Shown here: piece by piece, positions 53,179 to 63,015 of the stretch
How positions within the stretch are numbered: the stretch's first letter is position 1
Layout of the letters: the number at the start of each line of letters is the position of its first letter
Origin: CAYVLA01 sp964549615 [NCBI: uncultured Thermococci archaeon]
GTDB taxonomy: Archaea > CAYQAE01 > CAYVLA01
Direction of reading: 5' to 3'
Assembly (NCBI GenBank): GCA_964549615.1
Contig: CAZJVP010000018.1
Coordinates: 1 to 64,000 of the forward strand
DNA: 64,000 nucleotides
Program-made: the position numbers and the translations under genes
Notes under the pieces: generated by a model
Told to the model about the DNA's origin: nothing
What the model saw: the letters and a program-made list of their open reading frames with translations, nothing else
Databases searched by the model: none

Positions 53179-54276
53179 ATGAAGGAGCAGGCACACAAGT
53201 GCCTGGGACTGGATCCTGGGAGTCTTTCGTGGAAGGCCGCCGTCCTCGACGACCATGGGCTCATCTGGACCGGCAAGGTTGCCACAGAAGACGTCTGTAG
53301 GGACCCGGACATCATGAAGTCCTTGGTATACGAGCATCGAGACGGCCTTCAAGCAATCGCTGCGCCATCAGGCTTCGGCTTGCCTCTGGTCCCCATCGAC
53401 AGGATCGGGAAGCGAGAACTGAGTTTGATGACGCTGAAGAGAGACGGGCCAGGCATCGTGGGTGTGGCGAGGGCGATAGAGGTACTGAAGGCCGTACAGC
53501 GAGACATTGGGGCCAAGTGCTTCGTCCTGCCCTCCGTCAAGCACCTCACGACCGTTCCCGTGCGGCGCAAGATAAACCGCGTTGACCTGGGCACCACGGA
53601 CAAGCTTTGTGCCGCTGCACATGCGCTCCAGAAACTAGTTGAAAAACAGTCCGCCTCCTATGAGGATATCTCCTTCGTGTTGGGGGAGATAGGCAGCTCC
53701 TTTGTTGGGATGGTGTGCGTGAAGAGGGGCAAGGTGGTTGATGGAATCGGGGGAACGAATGCAAGCTTCGGGGTGGGTGCATCAGGCGCGTTGGACGCCG
53801 AGCTGGCTCACATCTGGCATTTCCCCGACAAGGCTAGCCTGTACAGCGGCGGGTTGGCTGATGCGGCTGGCATGCCTCTCGGGCAGATCGAGGAGAGCCT
53901 GTCAGGCACCCTTCCCCCGCGGGCCAGGCACGCTTTTGCAAGGTTTGTCGAGTCCGTGACTTGCGACGCCTCTGCAATGGCATCTAGGAACGGCGTCGAG
54001 ACCTTTGTGCTTTCGAGCGTGCTAGGCCCCAAGATGAACGAGGCCATCGAAGACTCCTTGAAGCGGGTCGGGCTTAAAGTGGTCAAAGGAATCAACGATG
54101 AGATGTCGGCCAGCATCGGCGCGGCATTCCTGGTCAACGGCCTGATCGGCGGAAGATACCGACGCCTTTCGGAAACGCTGGCGATCGCAAAGGCTAGGGG
54201 CTCGATCATGGATCACATCTTCTATAGGGGGACGCCGGCTCTCCCGCACGTTGGGGAGACTTGTGCTCTTGATTGA
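53179..54276 (+). CDS. DUF1464 ASKHA-fold protein (butyrate kinase-like)
   Basis: The 365-residue protein has KCLGLDPGSLSWKAAVLDD, an ATPase phosphate loop, FVLGEIGSSFVGMVCVKRGKVV, GGTNASFG and SASIGAAFLVNG. This matches the archaeal DUF1464/COG2441 proteins, predicted to be related to butyrate kinase but untested. It overlaps the next gene by 26 bases, so the three genes from here to 56175 look like one operon. Confidence 0.8.
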   Translation: MKEQAHKCLGLDPGSLSWKAAVLDDHGLIWTGKVATEDVCRDPDIMKSLVYEHRDGLQAIAAPSGFGLPLVPIDRIGKRELSLMTLKRDGPGIVGVARAIEVLKAVQRDIGAKCFVLPSVKHLTTVPVRRKINRVDLGTTDKLCAAAHALQKLVEKQSASYEDISFVLGEIGSSFVGMVCVKRGKVVDGIGGTNASFGVGASGALDAELAHIWHFPDKASLYSGGLADAAGMPLGQIEESLSGTLPPRARHAFARFVESVTCDASAMASRNGVETFVLSSVLGPKMNEAIEDSLKRVGLKVVKGINDEMSASIGAAFLVNGLIGGRYRRLSETLAIAKARGSIMDHIFYRGTPALPHVGETCALD

Positions 54277-55405
54277 TCCGGACCGCGAGGAGCTTCGCAT
54301 AGAGGAGGATATGCGATGGGCAGGTGAAACCGATTCCCGCGTTAGCTCAGATGCCAAGGCCGCACTACGCAAGCTCCAGGATGCAAGGAAGGAGCTTGAA
54401 TCGGAGCTACAGAAGCTAAAGGACCGCAGGGACTACTTGGTTGGGGTCGTTGAAGGCAAGATCAAACCGGGCGTCATCGACCTTCCTGCGGATGAGGCGC
54501 AGAACATAGGGACGAAGATCAAGCTGAGGCTCAAGGGCGTCAGGGGGCTTGCGATCGAGAAGGCAAGGGATGAGCTTGGCTCGCTTGAGGACAAGATCCG
54601 ATCGGCCCAAGCCAAGATGTCTGAGATCGATGACAGCACTGCCGGTCTCAGGGACCGCCAATCGGAGGCGAAGGCGCGGCTCGCCGAGCTGACCGAAACC
54701 CTCAAGGCCCAGAGGGCCATCATCAGGCAGGTCTCAATGATCAACCAAAATATCTCAGCCATGGTCTCAACGTTCGGGTGGTTCAACCCTTACCTGCTCG
54801 GCCGCAAGTGTTTGGACGAGATGCTCATCACCAGGGGGAATCTGCTCAGGGCCAAGCGCTCAATCCAGAAAAGATCCGAAGAGATCAGCGAACTTGACCA
54901 CAAGATCACGCTGATCAAGGCACGGCTGAAGTCCGTCCTCGGTGAGGCCTACGATGGCTGCTTGATCCCGATCGTCTTCAAGGGCGGCTCAAGCCCGGAG
55001 GGAAAGAAGTTCCTGGACAACGACCTCACCGGGGAGGACATCAAATCGCTTAACCTCTCAAGCAAACTCTCCCACCCGAAGACAATCTCCGGAAGGGCGG
55101 ACAGGCTAAGGTCGATCCTGTGGGATCGCCGTTTTCTCATATCCGAGTCGCTGACGGAGATAGGCCATCTGGGCGAGCTGAAAGCGTATGCCAGGCGGCT
55201 TCTGCAGTCGGCGAGGTGCAAAGCACGGATCGCGCAGAGGGTCCTGGATTCAAAGCAGGAGACCTTTGCCCAGGTTTTGGACGTCGCCGAGGGCTGCCTC
55301 GCTCTGCGCGGCCTGGCGGCCGCCTACGATGAACAGTCGCGTGAGGCGGCCCGCAGGAGGGAACGGGCGGTGGTCGCGGTGGACAGGTTCCGAAGCGATT
55401 TATAA
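54251..55405 (+). CDS. Coiled-coil protein, unknown
   Basis: The 384-residue protein has long helical heptads: residues 35-65 (KAALRKLQDARKELESEL), 95-160 and 200-235. A less regular middle follows, and the C-terminal third is helical again. There is no signal peptide or transmembrane helix. I do not recognise the family. A cytoplasmic scaffold or DNA/cell-structure role is possible. It overlaps the DUF1464 gene. Confidence 0.65.
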   Translation: MGRLVLLIDPDREELRIEEDMRWAGETDSRVSSDAKAALRKLQDARKELESELQKLKDRRDYLVGVVEGKIKPGVIDLPADEAQNIGTKIKLRLKGVRGLAIEKARDELGSLEDKIRSAQAKMSEIDDSTAGLRDRQSEAKARLAELTETLKAQRAIIRQVSMINQNISAMVSTFGWFNPYLLGRKCLDEMLITRGNLLRAKRSIQKRSEEISELDHKITLIKARLKSVLGEAYDGCLIPIVFKGGSSPEGKKFLDNDLTGEDIKSLNLSSKLSHPKTISGRADRLRSILWDRRFLISESLTEIGHLGELKAYARRLLQSARCKARIAQRVLDSKQETFAQVLDVAEGCLALRGLAAAYDEQSREAARRRERAVVAVDRFRSDL

Positions 55406-55428
55406 AACATCTAGGGCGCTGTGGGTGA

Positions 55429-56175
55429 GTGCGGCCCGACGACAAGGCGTGGGCAATCGGCATAACGGTCGCGGTGGCGGCCTTCTTCGCGATGATCATA
55501 ATGGCTGGGAGGGTCTATCTCACGGACCTGGATCGCGCTTTCATGATTTCGAGTGAAACCGATGTCGTCGAGGCCAGACTCACCCTCTGGATGTTGAGGA
55601 ACGATTCAAGGAGCACCCCCATCCGGGTCAACCCGCCCGCCCAAGGGGATGCCACCCTCGGAGGGAAGAAAGTGTACATTCAGAGGGAGTTCATGGCGCT
55701 GAGCAGCCAGGCAACCTTGCAGATCAGGAGTGCGAGGCCGATCCTGGTCGACTCGGAGTCGCCCCCGTCAGGCACGCAGTTGGAAGTTGAGGTTCTCCAC
55801 TTCAAGGCGCCTGGCCACCGGCCCGTTATCGTTGTGGAGCCGGATCCAAATCTGACAAGATCCACCGAGCTATACATGGACGAGATCAATCCCACAAGGG
55901 TCAGCTACGATACCTTCGACCTTCAGCTTCATTGGCGCAAAGGGTTTGCAGGGCGTGGGTACCACGCGAACTTCCGGAAGGCTTTCTTCACGTTCTCCGG
56001 CGAAGATGACCTTTGGAGAATTGAGGCGCACGACAGCATATCCGGCAGGACGGAATCCTTCAATGCAATGGCCCTGTTCAAGGTCAGGGCCAGGCTCATC
56101 CTGACCTGGGACGACGGGACGCGTGCGAGCACGGATTGGATGGAGACGCAGTTCTTTGCCGTCGACTTGGCCTGA
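55429..56175 (+). CDS. Single-pass membrane protein with beta-rich outer domain, unknown
   Basis: The 248-residue protein has an N-terminal transmembrane helix (ITVAVAAFFAMIIMAGRVYL) and a roughly 210-residue extracytoplasmic domain rich in beta strands. I find no known domain. It starts 23 bases after the coiled-coil gene, probably in the same operon. The start is GTG. Confidence 0.6.
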   Translation: MRPDDKAWAIGITVAVAAFFAMIIMAGRVYLTDLDRAFMISSETDVVEARLTLWMLRNDSRSTPIRVNPPAQGDATLGGKKVYIQREFMALSSQATLQIRSARPILVDSESPPSGTQLEVEVLHFKAPGHRPVIVVEPDPNLTRSTELYMDEINPTRVSYDTFDLQLHWRKGFAGRGYHANFRKAFFTFSGEDDLWRIEAHDSISGRTESFNAMALFKVRARLILTWDDGTRASTDWMETQFFAVDLA

Positions 56176-56208
56176 TCGTCGGTACGCCAGGCTCTTCCTC
56201 CTTCGAGT

Positions 56209-57003
56209 TCAGACGACCATCGCCAGATAGGTGGCCATTGACCCTGCGAAGACGAAGGGGATCGCTGGAACCATTCCCTTCTTGTCCGAGACGACGATGG
56301 CAAACCCAAGGCCGAACGCGCCTCCTAGGGCAACCCAAAGGGCACCCATGGCCGAATATGTCAGGGCGCAGGACGCAACGAACATGGAGGGCACGGCGAG
56401 ATCCGATATGCCGACGGCCGACTCCATCCCGGGCATCTCGATGAGAAATGTGGAGCGGCTCCCGCGCACGCTTTCCGCGACGAGGCTCATGTGCTTGCTG
56501 AAGCGGACCGCGATCACATCGTAGACCGAAAGGTAGCCCATCAGTGCTATGACGGGAACGATGCTCAGGTTCATGCCCATTATCGCGCCAACGGTTGCGG
56601 CGGTCAGGATCGACAAGCCCGTGGCCAGGAGCCAGTGTGCGTAAAGCCTCTTCAAGCCGGCGACCCCGGCAGCGACGGCCAGCCAGGCAAACGTGCCCTG
56701 TGGGTAAACGGACTGCAGCAACAGGAAGAGGCTGACGAAGACTATGGCGCTCTCCAGGTTCCTGAAGAGCGTCTTGGCCAAGCCCAGCTTCATTGCGACG
56801 GCGATGAATCCGACGCAGGCCATGAGGAAGACGTAGATGTAGAGGGAGGATGCGATGGTATCACCCCCCTCCAGGTAGCGAATCCTCGGCTCCCTGCCCC
56901 CCGGTGAATCCGGGCTCGGGACCGTGACCAGGTCGACGATGGCGAGGGTTACGGCCTGCGTCGCGCAGAAGACTGCGAGCAGTCCCAGGATCGTCTTTTT
57001 CAC
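56209..57003 (-). CDS. Presenilin-like intramembrane aspartyl protease
   Basis: The 264-residue protein has about nine hydrophobic segments and the presenilin/SPP signature: YD with D162 in YLSVYDVIAVRF, G-x-x-D with D201 in GISDLAVPS (the usual form is GxGD), and PAIPF (246-250) in place of PALP. Archaeal homologues cut transmembrane helices. It is divergent from a site-2-type metalloprotease gene. The start is ATG. Confidence 0.85.
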   Translation of the reverse strand: MKKTILGLLAVFCATQAVTLAIVDLVTVPSPDSPGGREPRIRYLEGGDTIASSLYIYVFLMACVGFIAVAMKLGLAKTLFRNLESAIVFVSLFLLLQSVYPQGTFAWLAVAAGVAGLKRLYAHWLLATGLSILTAATVGAIMGMNLSIVPVIALMGYLSVYDVIAVRFSKHMSLVAESVRGSRSTFLIEMPGMESAVGISDLAVPSMFVASCALTYSAMGALWVALGGAFGLGFAIVVSDKKGMVPAIPFVFAGSMATYLAMVV

Positions 57004-57109
57004 GTGCCTCTCTTCCCCCAGGCGCAGATAATTGCTTCCGGCCGGATGGTCCCCAGCGCACTGCGCCTCAGCACCTGCCGGCTGGCGCTTGCTCGGCGTT
57101 CAGAAGAAA

Positions 57110-57118
57110 TATATAAGG
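57110..57118 (+). promoter_or_regulatory. Strong TATA box for the S2P-like protease gene
   Basis: A canonical TATATAAGG preceded by an A-rich BRE-like GAAGAAA lies 27 bases before the ATG at 57140. It is the best promoter in the window and implies a leaderless mRNA. Confidence 0.7.
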
Positions 57119-57139
57119 TGAACTAGGGCGGGCAGCCCG

Positions 57140-58708
57140 ATGGAAGCTGCCACGCCGAAAGCCCGCCTCAAGTGCGTTCAATGCGGGTATGAGGCGGAGG
57201 TGACGGCGCGCAAGGACCTGAGCGTAGGCAAGATGATCCCCGGGCTTTGCCCCGATTGCCAGGGGAACATGATAGTGACGAAGGATCTGACCGCGATCCA
57301 GCACGTGATCCCGACGGACAAGGTGCTGGAGATCGTCAGGGGGCATTTCCCGGTTCATCGCATCGAGGAAGGTTACAACTACCTCCGCCTCGAGGTGGGG
57401 GAGCCCTACAGCAAGGCATCTTTTTCTCAGACCCTTGGGCAGCTCGAATCGACCGGATCGCTCGCCATCGTGAGGAAGTTCGGCGAAAGGAACATCATGA
57501 CGGTTTTCCCGAGGGTGCCGGAAGCCAACGTCCGGGTGCGTAACAACCTCATCCTGCTGGGGTTGACCATCCTTTCGACCTTCTCTGCCGGGCTTTTCCT
57601 CACGGGCTTCCTTTCCGGGGCCGCCATGTTCGAGGTCGCGAAATGGGATGCCATCCTGTACTCGATCGGCATCATGTCCATTCTCGGCCTCCACGAGATG
57701 GGGCACAAGCTAGGGTCGATGAAGTACAAGGTGGAGGCAACCTATCCGTACTTCATCCCCGTTCCATGGCCCTTCATCCTCGGCACGATGGGAGCGATCA
57801 TCAAGATGAAGGGGTCGCTGCCGGACCGCAATGCGATGCTTAGGATAGGCGCGGCAGGCCCGATCTGCGGCTTCGTGGTTGCAATTCCTGTGACCATGGT
57901 CGGCCTTGCCCTGTCAACGCCCGAGGTGCCCGCAGTCCGGGGCGGACCGAGTATACTGATCGGTGCCTCCCCCCTCTTCAGGCTTCTGCGCAATATCGTT
58001 GTTCCGAATAGCTACGGGCTTTCCCTGCACCCGCTCGCAGTTGCCGGATGGGCGGGAATGCTGGTCACGATGTTGAACCTCTTGCCGGCAGGAATGCTCG
58101 ACGGCGGGCATGTGACGAGAGCGGTTTTCGGAATGAGGATTCACCGCCTTCTCGGATACCTGACGGGCTTCTTGCTTCTGGGGTTATTCCTGATTCAGCA
58201 GCTGAGCGGCGTTTCGTTCGCGGGCTGGTTACTGTGGGGGATCTTGGCCCTCTTCTTCTCGAGGGTTGGGCACCCCGGTTCACTCGACGAGTCCTCGGCA
58301 TTGAGCAAGACGAGCTTGGCGATCGGCGCGGCGGTCGTGGCGATCTTCGTTCTCGCCGCGGTGCCTCTTCCGATAAGGCTGGTTGACCAGCCCAAGGTCT
58401 ACGTATCGGCGTTCACCGCATCGCCGATCTCGGTATCGCAGGGCAGTTACATGGTGCATGCTAGGCTGAACAACCTCGCCAGCCTGAACCGGGTTCAGGG
58501 GATCGACGCCCGGATCATACTGCCCGAGGGGGCGTCCCTCATCTCCGGGTCCAACCCGGTTGTGAGCTTGCCTGAGATTTCAGACAGAGCGGACGTGTAC
58601 TGGAACATAACCCTGACGAGCTCCAGGCTGGTGAACGGAGTTTACTGCCTGGTGACTTCCGAGAATGGTGGCTCCGATGAGGCGCGCCTGAGGCTCGCAT
58701 CCCACTAG
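57140..58708 (+). CDS. Site-2-type membrane metalloprotease with zinc ribbon
   Basis: The 522-residue protein has an N-terminal zinc ribbon (C12, C15, C37, C40), a helical regulatory region, then the M50 core with HEMGH (185-189) and a second-site LDGGH with D321. About 8 membrane segments are followed by a C-terminal beta-sandwich domain (from about 415), probably outside the cell. S2P proteases cut transmembrane regulators. The cytoplasmic zinc ribbon may bind nucleic acid or partners. Confidence 0.87.
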   Translation: MEAATPKARLKCVQCGYEAEVTARKDLSVGKMIPGLCPDCQGNMIVTKDLTAIQHVIPTDKVLEIVRGHFPVHRIEEGYNYLRLEVGEPYSKASFSQTLGQLESTGSLAIVRKFGERNIMTVFPRVPEANVRVRNNLILLGLTILSTFSAGLFLTGFLSGAAMFEVAKWDAILYSIGIMSILGLHEMGHKLGSMKYKVEATYPYFIPVPWPFILGTMGAIIKMKGSLPDRNAMLRIGAAGPICGFVVAIPVTMVGLALSTPEVPAVRGGPSILIGASPLFRLLRNIVVPNSYGLSLHPLAVAGWAGMLVTMLNLLPAGMLDGGHVTRAVFGMRIHRLLGYLTGFLLLGLFLIQQLSGVSFAGWLLWGILALFFSRVGHPGSLDESSALSKTSLAIGAAVVAIFVLAAVPLPIRLVDQPKVYVSAFTASPISVSQGSYMVHARLNNLASLNRVQGIDARIILPEGASLISGSNPVVSLPEISDRADVYWNITLTSSRLVNGVYCLVTSENGGSDEARLRLASH

Positions 58709-59694
58709 TCTATGTCGAGGTTCAGGTACTCAGCGATCTCCTTGTACCTGTTTCGCACCGTGACCTCCGTGACCCCGGTGATGTCGGATATCTCCTTCTG
58801 TGTGCGCTTGACATCCTCGAGCACGCAGGCGATGTATATGGCGGCCGCCGCGATTCCCGTCGGACCCTTTCCGGACCCAAGGCCCTCGTTGATGACCTGT
58901 CTTAGGATCTCGATCGCTCTCGTCTCGACGGTTCCCGGCAGGCCGAGCTCGCTCGTGAAGCGCGGTACGTAGTCTATCGCGTTGATGGGAGGCAGATGTA
59001 TCGTCAGCCCCCTGGCGATGACGCGATAGCTCTTTCCGATCTCCTTCTTGTTGTGTTTGGTAACCTCTGCTAGTTCCTCCAGGGTCCTGGGTATCCCGAA
59101 CTGTCGGCAGGATATGTAGATCGCTGAGGCGGTCGAAGACTCTATCGACCTCCCCCTTATCAGATCCTTCTCTACCGTCTTCCTGTAGATCATCGCCGCG
59201 GCCTCGCGGACATTCTTCGGAAGCTGCAACTGGGCCGCAACGCGATCGAGCTCCGAAAGGGCGTATGAGAGGTTCCTCTCAACCGAATTGGAGACCCTCG
59301 CCCGCTTGTTCCATTTCCTGAGTCGGTACATCTGGGCCTTGGTCTCTGGCGACAGGCTCCTGCCGAAGATATCCCGGTCGCTGTCGTCAATCATCGTGGA
59401 CAGGCCCTTGTCATGTATGGTGTAGGTCATTGGAGCCCCGGTCCTCTCTCGGGACATCGTCTGGTCGGTATCGAAGGCTCTCCATTCTGGGCCGGAGTCG
59501 ATTATCTTGTCCTCGATCACGAGGCCGCAGTCGCAACAAATGATCTCGGCGCGCTTGTAGTCCCTGACTTGGCGAAACGACCCGCACTCAGGGCACTGTA
59601 TCTTTCGAGGTTCGGTGACGGACGGTTCTTCGTCGATATCCCCCTTGACCAAGGGATTGTAGGTCGAATTCTCATCTGAGGTAAAGGAGGGCAT
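58705..59694 (-). CDS. tfb: Transcription initiation factor TFB (first copy)
   Basis: The 329-residue protein has a zinc ribbon (C34, C37, C53, C56), a B-reader region with SGPEWRAFD, and two cyclin folds ending with a helix-turn-helix ([19 protein letters not shown]). It recruits RNA polymerase to TBP/TATA. It has GGAGG upstream and a TATA box at 59771-59780 on the minus strand. It overlaps the S2P-like gene by 4 bases. Confidence 0.96.
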   Translation of the reverse strand: MPSFTSDENSTYNPLVKGDIDEEPSVTEPRKIQCPECGSFRQVRDYKRAEIICCDCGLVIEDKIIDSGPEWRAFDTDQTMSRERTGAPMTYTIHDKGLSTMIDDSDRDIFGRSLSPETKAQMYRLRKWNKRARVSNSVERNLSYALSELDRVAAQLQLPKNVREAAAMIYRKTVEKDLIRGRSIESSTASAIYISCRQFGIPRTLEELAEVTKHNKKEIGKSYRVIARGLTIHLPPINAIDYVPRFTSELGLPGTVETRAIEILRQVINEGLGSGKGPTGIAAAAIYIACVLEDVKRTQKEISDITGVTEVTVRNRYKEIAEYLNLDID

Positions 59695-59770
59695 TAAAGA
59701 AGATCAACCTCCTTGACTCGCTGAGGAAGGGGGGCCAAATCGGCTATGACCAGTATCAGGTGCATCGTAG

Positions 59771-59780
59771 TATAAAAACC
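59771..59780 (-). promoter_or_regulatory. Promoter of the first TFB gene
   Basis: GGTTTTTATA on the minus strand lies about 80 bases before the tfb ATG. The leader contains a GGAGG site. The surrounding 143-base gap between the two tfb genes is notably AT-rich. Confidence 0.5.
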
Positions 59781-59837
59781 TATGCATTCTATATGCAGCG
59801 AAAACGAAATTATATTCAGTTATATAGCAATCTTCGG

Positions 59838-60785
59838 TTACGGAACGCGTAGCCCGAGGTACTCGACCATCTCCTTATACCGGTTTCTGACCGTGACCTC
59901 GGTCACCCTCGCGACCTCTGCGACCTCCCGCTGGGTTCGCTGTTCGTGGCTCAGTTCTGCAGCTATGTATAGGGCCGCGGCGGCGACGCCCATTGGCCCT
60001 CGGCCCGACGTGAGGCCTTGACTTACCACCTTGCCTAGGATCTCGATCGCCTTTCCCTGCACCTCGCCGGACAGCTTTAGATCGCTGGCGAACCGGGGTA
60101 TGTAGTCAACGGGGGAAGTAGGCGCTAGTTTGATGCCGAGCTCTCTGGCAAGGAACCGGTAGCTCCGCCCTATTTCCTTCTTGTCGACTTTCGTGACCGC
60201 TGCGATTTCCTCCAATGTCCGGGGCACCGCGAACTGCCGGCATGCCACGTAGAGCGCCGATGCTGTGAGAGACTCTATGGATCTACCGCGGATCAGCCTC
60301 CGCTCTATGGTGCGCCGGTAGGTCACGGAGGCGGCTTCCCGCACGTTCCTTGGAAGCCTCAGCTGTGCGCCGATCCTGTCAATCTCGGAAAGCGCGAAAG
60401 AGAGGTTGCGTTCCGTCGAATCCGAGATCCGGGCCCGCATCTGCCATTTCCTGAGCCGGCTCATCTGCGCTCTGCTCTGAGGGGAGAGCGCCCTTCCGTA
60501 TATGTCCTTGTCCCGCCAGTCGATTACCGTCGAAAGGCCCATGTCGTGGATCGTGTAAGTCATTGGGGCACCGCCCCTCTGCCTCTTCTCGCGCTGTTCG
60601 GCGTCGAAGGCTCTCCATTCCGGGCCAAGGTCCAAGAGGTGGTCATCGACTACCAAGCCGCATGATGCGCATGTGACCTCCGCCCTCTCATAGTCCCTGA
60701 TCAGCCTCTTGCATCCGCACTCTGGGCAACTTGATTCCTCAACGATCTCCGGGCCATCGGATTTTAGGTCGCGGAAGTCCTCCAC
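59838..60785 (-). CDS. tfb: Transcription initiation factor TFB (second copy)
   Basis: The 315-residue protein has a zinc ribbon (C20, C23, C39, C42), GPEWRAFD and two cyclin folds, clearly paralogous to the adjacent copy. It ends in [17 protein letters not shown]. Its start lies 22 bases inside gar1, so the two are co-transcribed. The two TFBs differ in the reader region and could serve different promoters. Confidence 0.96.
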   Translation of the reverse strand: MEDFRDLKSDGPEIVEESSCPECGCKRLIRDYERAEVTCASCGLVVDDHLLDLGPEWRAFDAEQREKRQRGGAPMTYTIHDMGLSTVIDWRDKDIYGRALSPQSRAQMSRLRKWQMRARISDSTERNLSFALSEIDRIGAQLRLPRNVREAASVTYRRTIERRLIRGRSIESLTASALYVACRQFAVPRTLEEIAAVTKVDKKEIGRSYRFLARELGIKLAPTSPVDYIPRFASDLKLSGEVQGKAIEILGKVVSQGLTSGRGPMGVAAAALYIAAELSHEQRTQREVAEVARVTEVTVRNRYKEMVEYLGLRVP

Positions 60786-61030
60786 CTGCCCAGCCTCCGA
60801 TCCTTGCCGGTGAGGTAATAGACCTGCTGACCAGGCGAAGCCTTGGCGGACGTACCTTGGATGCTCACCGAGACGAACGGAGTTTGCGCAGGCCCGAAGA
60901 CGTCAACGACTTGACCCAGTTGGACTAGATTGGCATCTACCACAGTAGCTCTGAGAGGCGGCACTGCCTCGCCCCTGACTAAGAGGCGCCCGGACCGAGT
61001 CCTTCCCACAATCTTGCCGAGAGCTTTCAA
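60764..61030 (-). CDS. gar1: H/ACA RNP protein Gar1
   Basis: From TTG 61030 the protein is 88 residues. It has [18 protein letters not shown], a [13 protein letters not shown] core and PFVSVSIQG, the Gar1 beta-barrel signature. It helps Cbf5 make pseudouridine. The TTG has GGTGGG seven bases upstream. A gar1-tfb pairing is common in archaea. Confidence 0.88.
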   Translation of the reverse strand: MKALGKIVGRTRSGRLLVRGEAVPPLRATVVDANLVQLGQVVDVFGPAQTPFVSVSIQGTSAKASPGQQVYYLTGKDRRLGRWRTSAT

Positions 61031-61045
61031 CCAAAGCCCACCCAA

Positions 61046-61440
61046 GGCAACTGGCGACAGATGTACCGGTGCCCGACCCCTGCCCTAGTTTCCCTTTCCC
61101 CGGCGGCAATCGGGACATTCCCCGAAATAAAAAGTTTACCGTGTCTGTCCGTGTCCGTGTCCTCCCTTGGCGTGATTCGAGGTCCCAGATTGTGCTGGGA
61201 ATAACCTGTATGGCACTCCACCATGAATCGGATGTGCAACCCGACAAGCGTGACGCCAGGTTAGAAACATGGGCCGGAAAACGATCAACCGTGCGGTCGA
61301 GATGGGGGATGAAGCATTTCAAGGACGAGGCCCTTGACCGTCTCTTGACCGAAGAAGAAGCGAAACAAATTTCGGTTAGGCCCGGCCCGGGGCTCGACGA
61401 AAACAGTATATACGCTCTACCGACGCCAAAAGGACTCGGA
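61046..61440. other. Intergenic region between gar1 and serA
   Basis: It holds a minus-strand TATA-like CTTTTTATT near 61120 for gar1, a short GTGTCC tandem run near 61140-61160, and a TCCCAG/CTGGGA hairpin at 61183-61200. A plus-strand AGTATATACG lies at 61405-61414. The serA frame stays open through it, but this part does not look like SerA. No RNA gene can be proven. Confidence 0.4.
61405..61414 (+). promoter_or_regulatory. TATA-like box for serA
   Basis: AGTATATACG lies about 30 bases before ATG 61441 and fits leaderless transcription from there or from ATG 61447. It argues against the longer frame that opens at 61069. Confidence 0.5.
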
Positions 61441-63015
61441 ATGGCCATGGCCAGGATACTCATTTGCGATCCTCTTCAAAAGAGGGCACTGGAAATCATG
61501 GGTGAGAGGCACCAAGTCGTCGATATGCCCCACATAACGAGGGAGGAGCTTCTGGAGAAGGTTGCGGACGTGGATGCCATCGTCGTGCGGGCAAGGACGA
61601 ACGTTGACTCGGAAGTCATCGCAAGGGGCAGAAGACTGAAAGTCATCGCCCGCGCTGGGGTCGGTACCGATAACATCGATGTTGACGCAGCAACTCAGAT
61701 GGGCGTGCTGGTGGTAAACTCGCCCGATCCCTCGATAAATGCCGTCGCGGAGCACACCTTCGCTCTGCTTCTTGGGGTGTGCAGGCGCATCGTCAAGGCC
61801 CACGAGAGCGCGAGGGCTGGGGAGGCCGGGAAAACGGAGTTGGTGGGTACTGAGATTTCGGGGAAGACGCTTGGTATCGTTGGGCTCGGTAGGATTGGCA
61901 CAAGGGTTGCCATGATCGCCAAGGGCTTCGGCCTCAACACGATAGCTGCCGACCCGTATGCATCCCCAGCATACGCGGAGAAGCATGGAGCGGAGCTGGT
62001 CGCATTGCACGAACTGCTCAAGAGGTCGGACTTCGTAACCCTGCACGTTCCGCTCACCGACTCGACCAGGAATCTCATCGGCAAGCGAGAGCTCGATATG
62101 ATGAAGCCAACGGCCATCCTGATCAACACCTCAAGAGCCGGGATCGTCGACAACGATGCGCTGGTGGATGCCCTAAAGAGGAGGCGCATTGCCGGAGCAG
62201 GTCTTGACGTTTTCGATGAGGAGTGCGCAGAGGAGCTCGCTAGCCTCGAAAACGTGCTCATGACTCCCCACATCGGCGCGTCGACGAAAGAGGCCCAGAG
62301 CCAGATCGCGGAGCTCATCGCAACCGAGGTGGTGGACGCGCTCGAGGGAAAGCCGACTAGGAACCCCGTTAACATGCCCCACGTTGACAGGAAGGCGTTG
62401 GAACTCCTCCAGCCCTACCTGCATCTGACGGATAGGATGGTTCGCGTCGTATCCCGGTTCTTGGCGGGCAACCCCAACCTGATCTCGATTTCACTTTTCG
62501 GGGAGGCGAGCGAGATCGAGCACCCGGATTTCCTGCTTAGAAGCGTGGTGGTCGGAATCCTTTCGCCCTTCCATGAGGTGAACATTGTAAATGCGATGGC
62601 CACCGCCGACAGGATGGGGATCAAGACGGAGATTTCCAAGGGCACCGGAAGGGACTCCTACCTCAGCAGCATCGAGATCAAGATCGGAACCTCTGAGGAT
62701 ACGTACGCCATCAAGGGGGCCCTTGTCGATTCGGACAAGCCCAGGATAGTCGGGCTTCTGGGTTATGAGTTGGAGTTCGTGCCCGCTGGCCACATCCTCA
62801 TCACCCAACACATGGACGTCCCGGGCATGGTGGGCATGGTGGGTACGAAGCTGGGATCGGCGGGAGTAAACATCGCAACCATGCAGCTGGCAAGGAAGAG
62901 GATCGGCGAGCAGGCCATGATGGTGATTCAGACCGACAAGGAGGCGCAGGCCGACCTAGTCCAGGAGATAGGCAGGATCAAGGGGGTCTCCAAGGTCGTG
63001 GCAATGAGCCTATGA
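61441..63015 (+). CDS. serA: D-3-phosphoglycerate dehydrogenase
   Basis: The 524-residue enzyme has the NAD loop GLGRIG (148-153), R232 in SRAG, E260 and H277 for catalysis, an intervening ASB domain and a C-terminal ACT domain (about 450-524, with VPGMVGMVGTKLG) that likely senses serine. It starts serine synthesis. Length matches the long SerA class. Confidence 0.95.
   Translation: MAMARILICDPLQKRALEIMGERHQVVDMPHITREELLEKVADVDAIVVRARTNVDSEVIARGRRLKVIARAGVGTDNIDVDAATQMGVLVVNSPDPSINAVAEHTFALLLGVCRRIVKAHESARAGEAGKTELVGTEISGKTLGIVGLGRIGTRVAMIAKGFGLNTIAADPYASPAYAEKHGAELVALHELLKRSDFVTLHVPLTDSTRNLIGKRELDMMKPTAILINTSRAGIVDNDALVDALKRRRIAGAGLDVFDEECAEELASLENVLMTPHIGASTKEAQSQIAELIATEVVDALEGKPTRNPVNMPHVDRKALELLQPYLHLTDRMVRVVSRFLAGNPNLISISLFGEASEIEHPDFLLRSVVVGILSPFHEVNIVNAMATADRMGIKTEISKGTGRDSYLSSIEIKIGTSEDTYAIKGALVDSDKPRIVGLLGYELEFVPAGHILITQHMDVPGMVGMVGTKLGSAGVNIATMQLARKRIGEQAMMVIQTDKEAQADLVQEIGRIKGVSKVVAMSL

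Noticed and set aside
61183-61200. Hairpin next to gar1 as an H/ACA guide RNA
   Set aside because: No clear ACA box at the right distance and no K-turn; the gar1 neighbour alone is not evidence.
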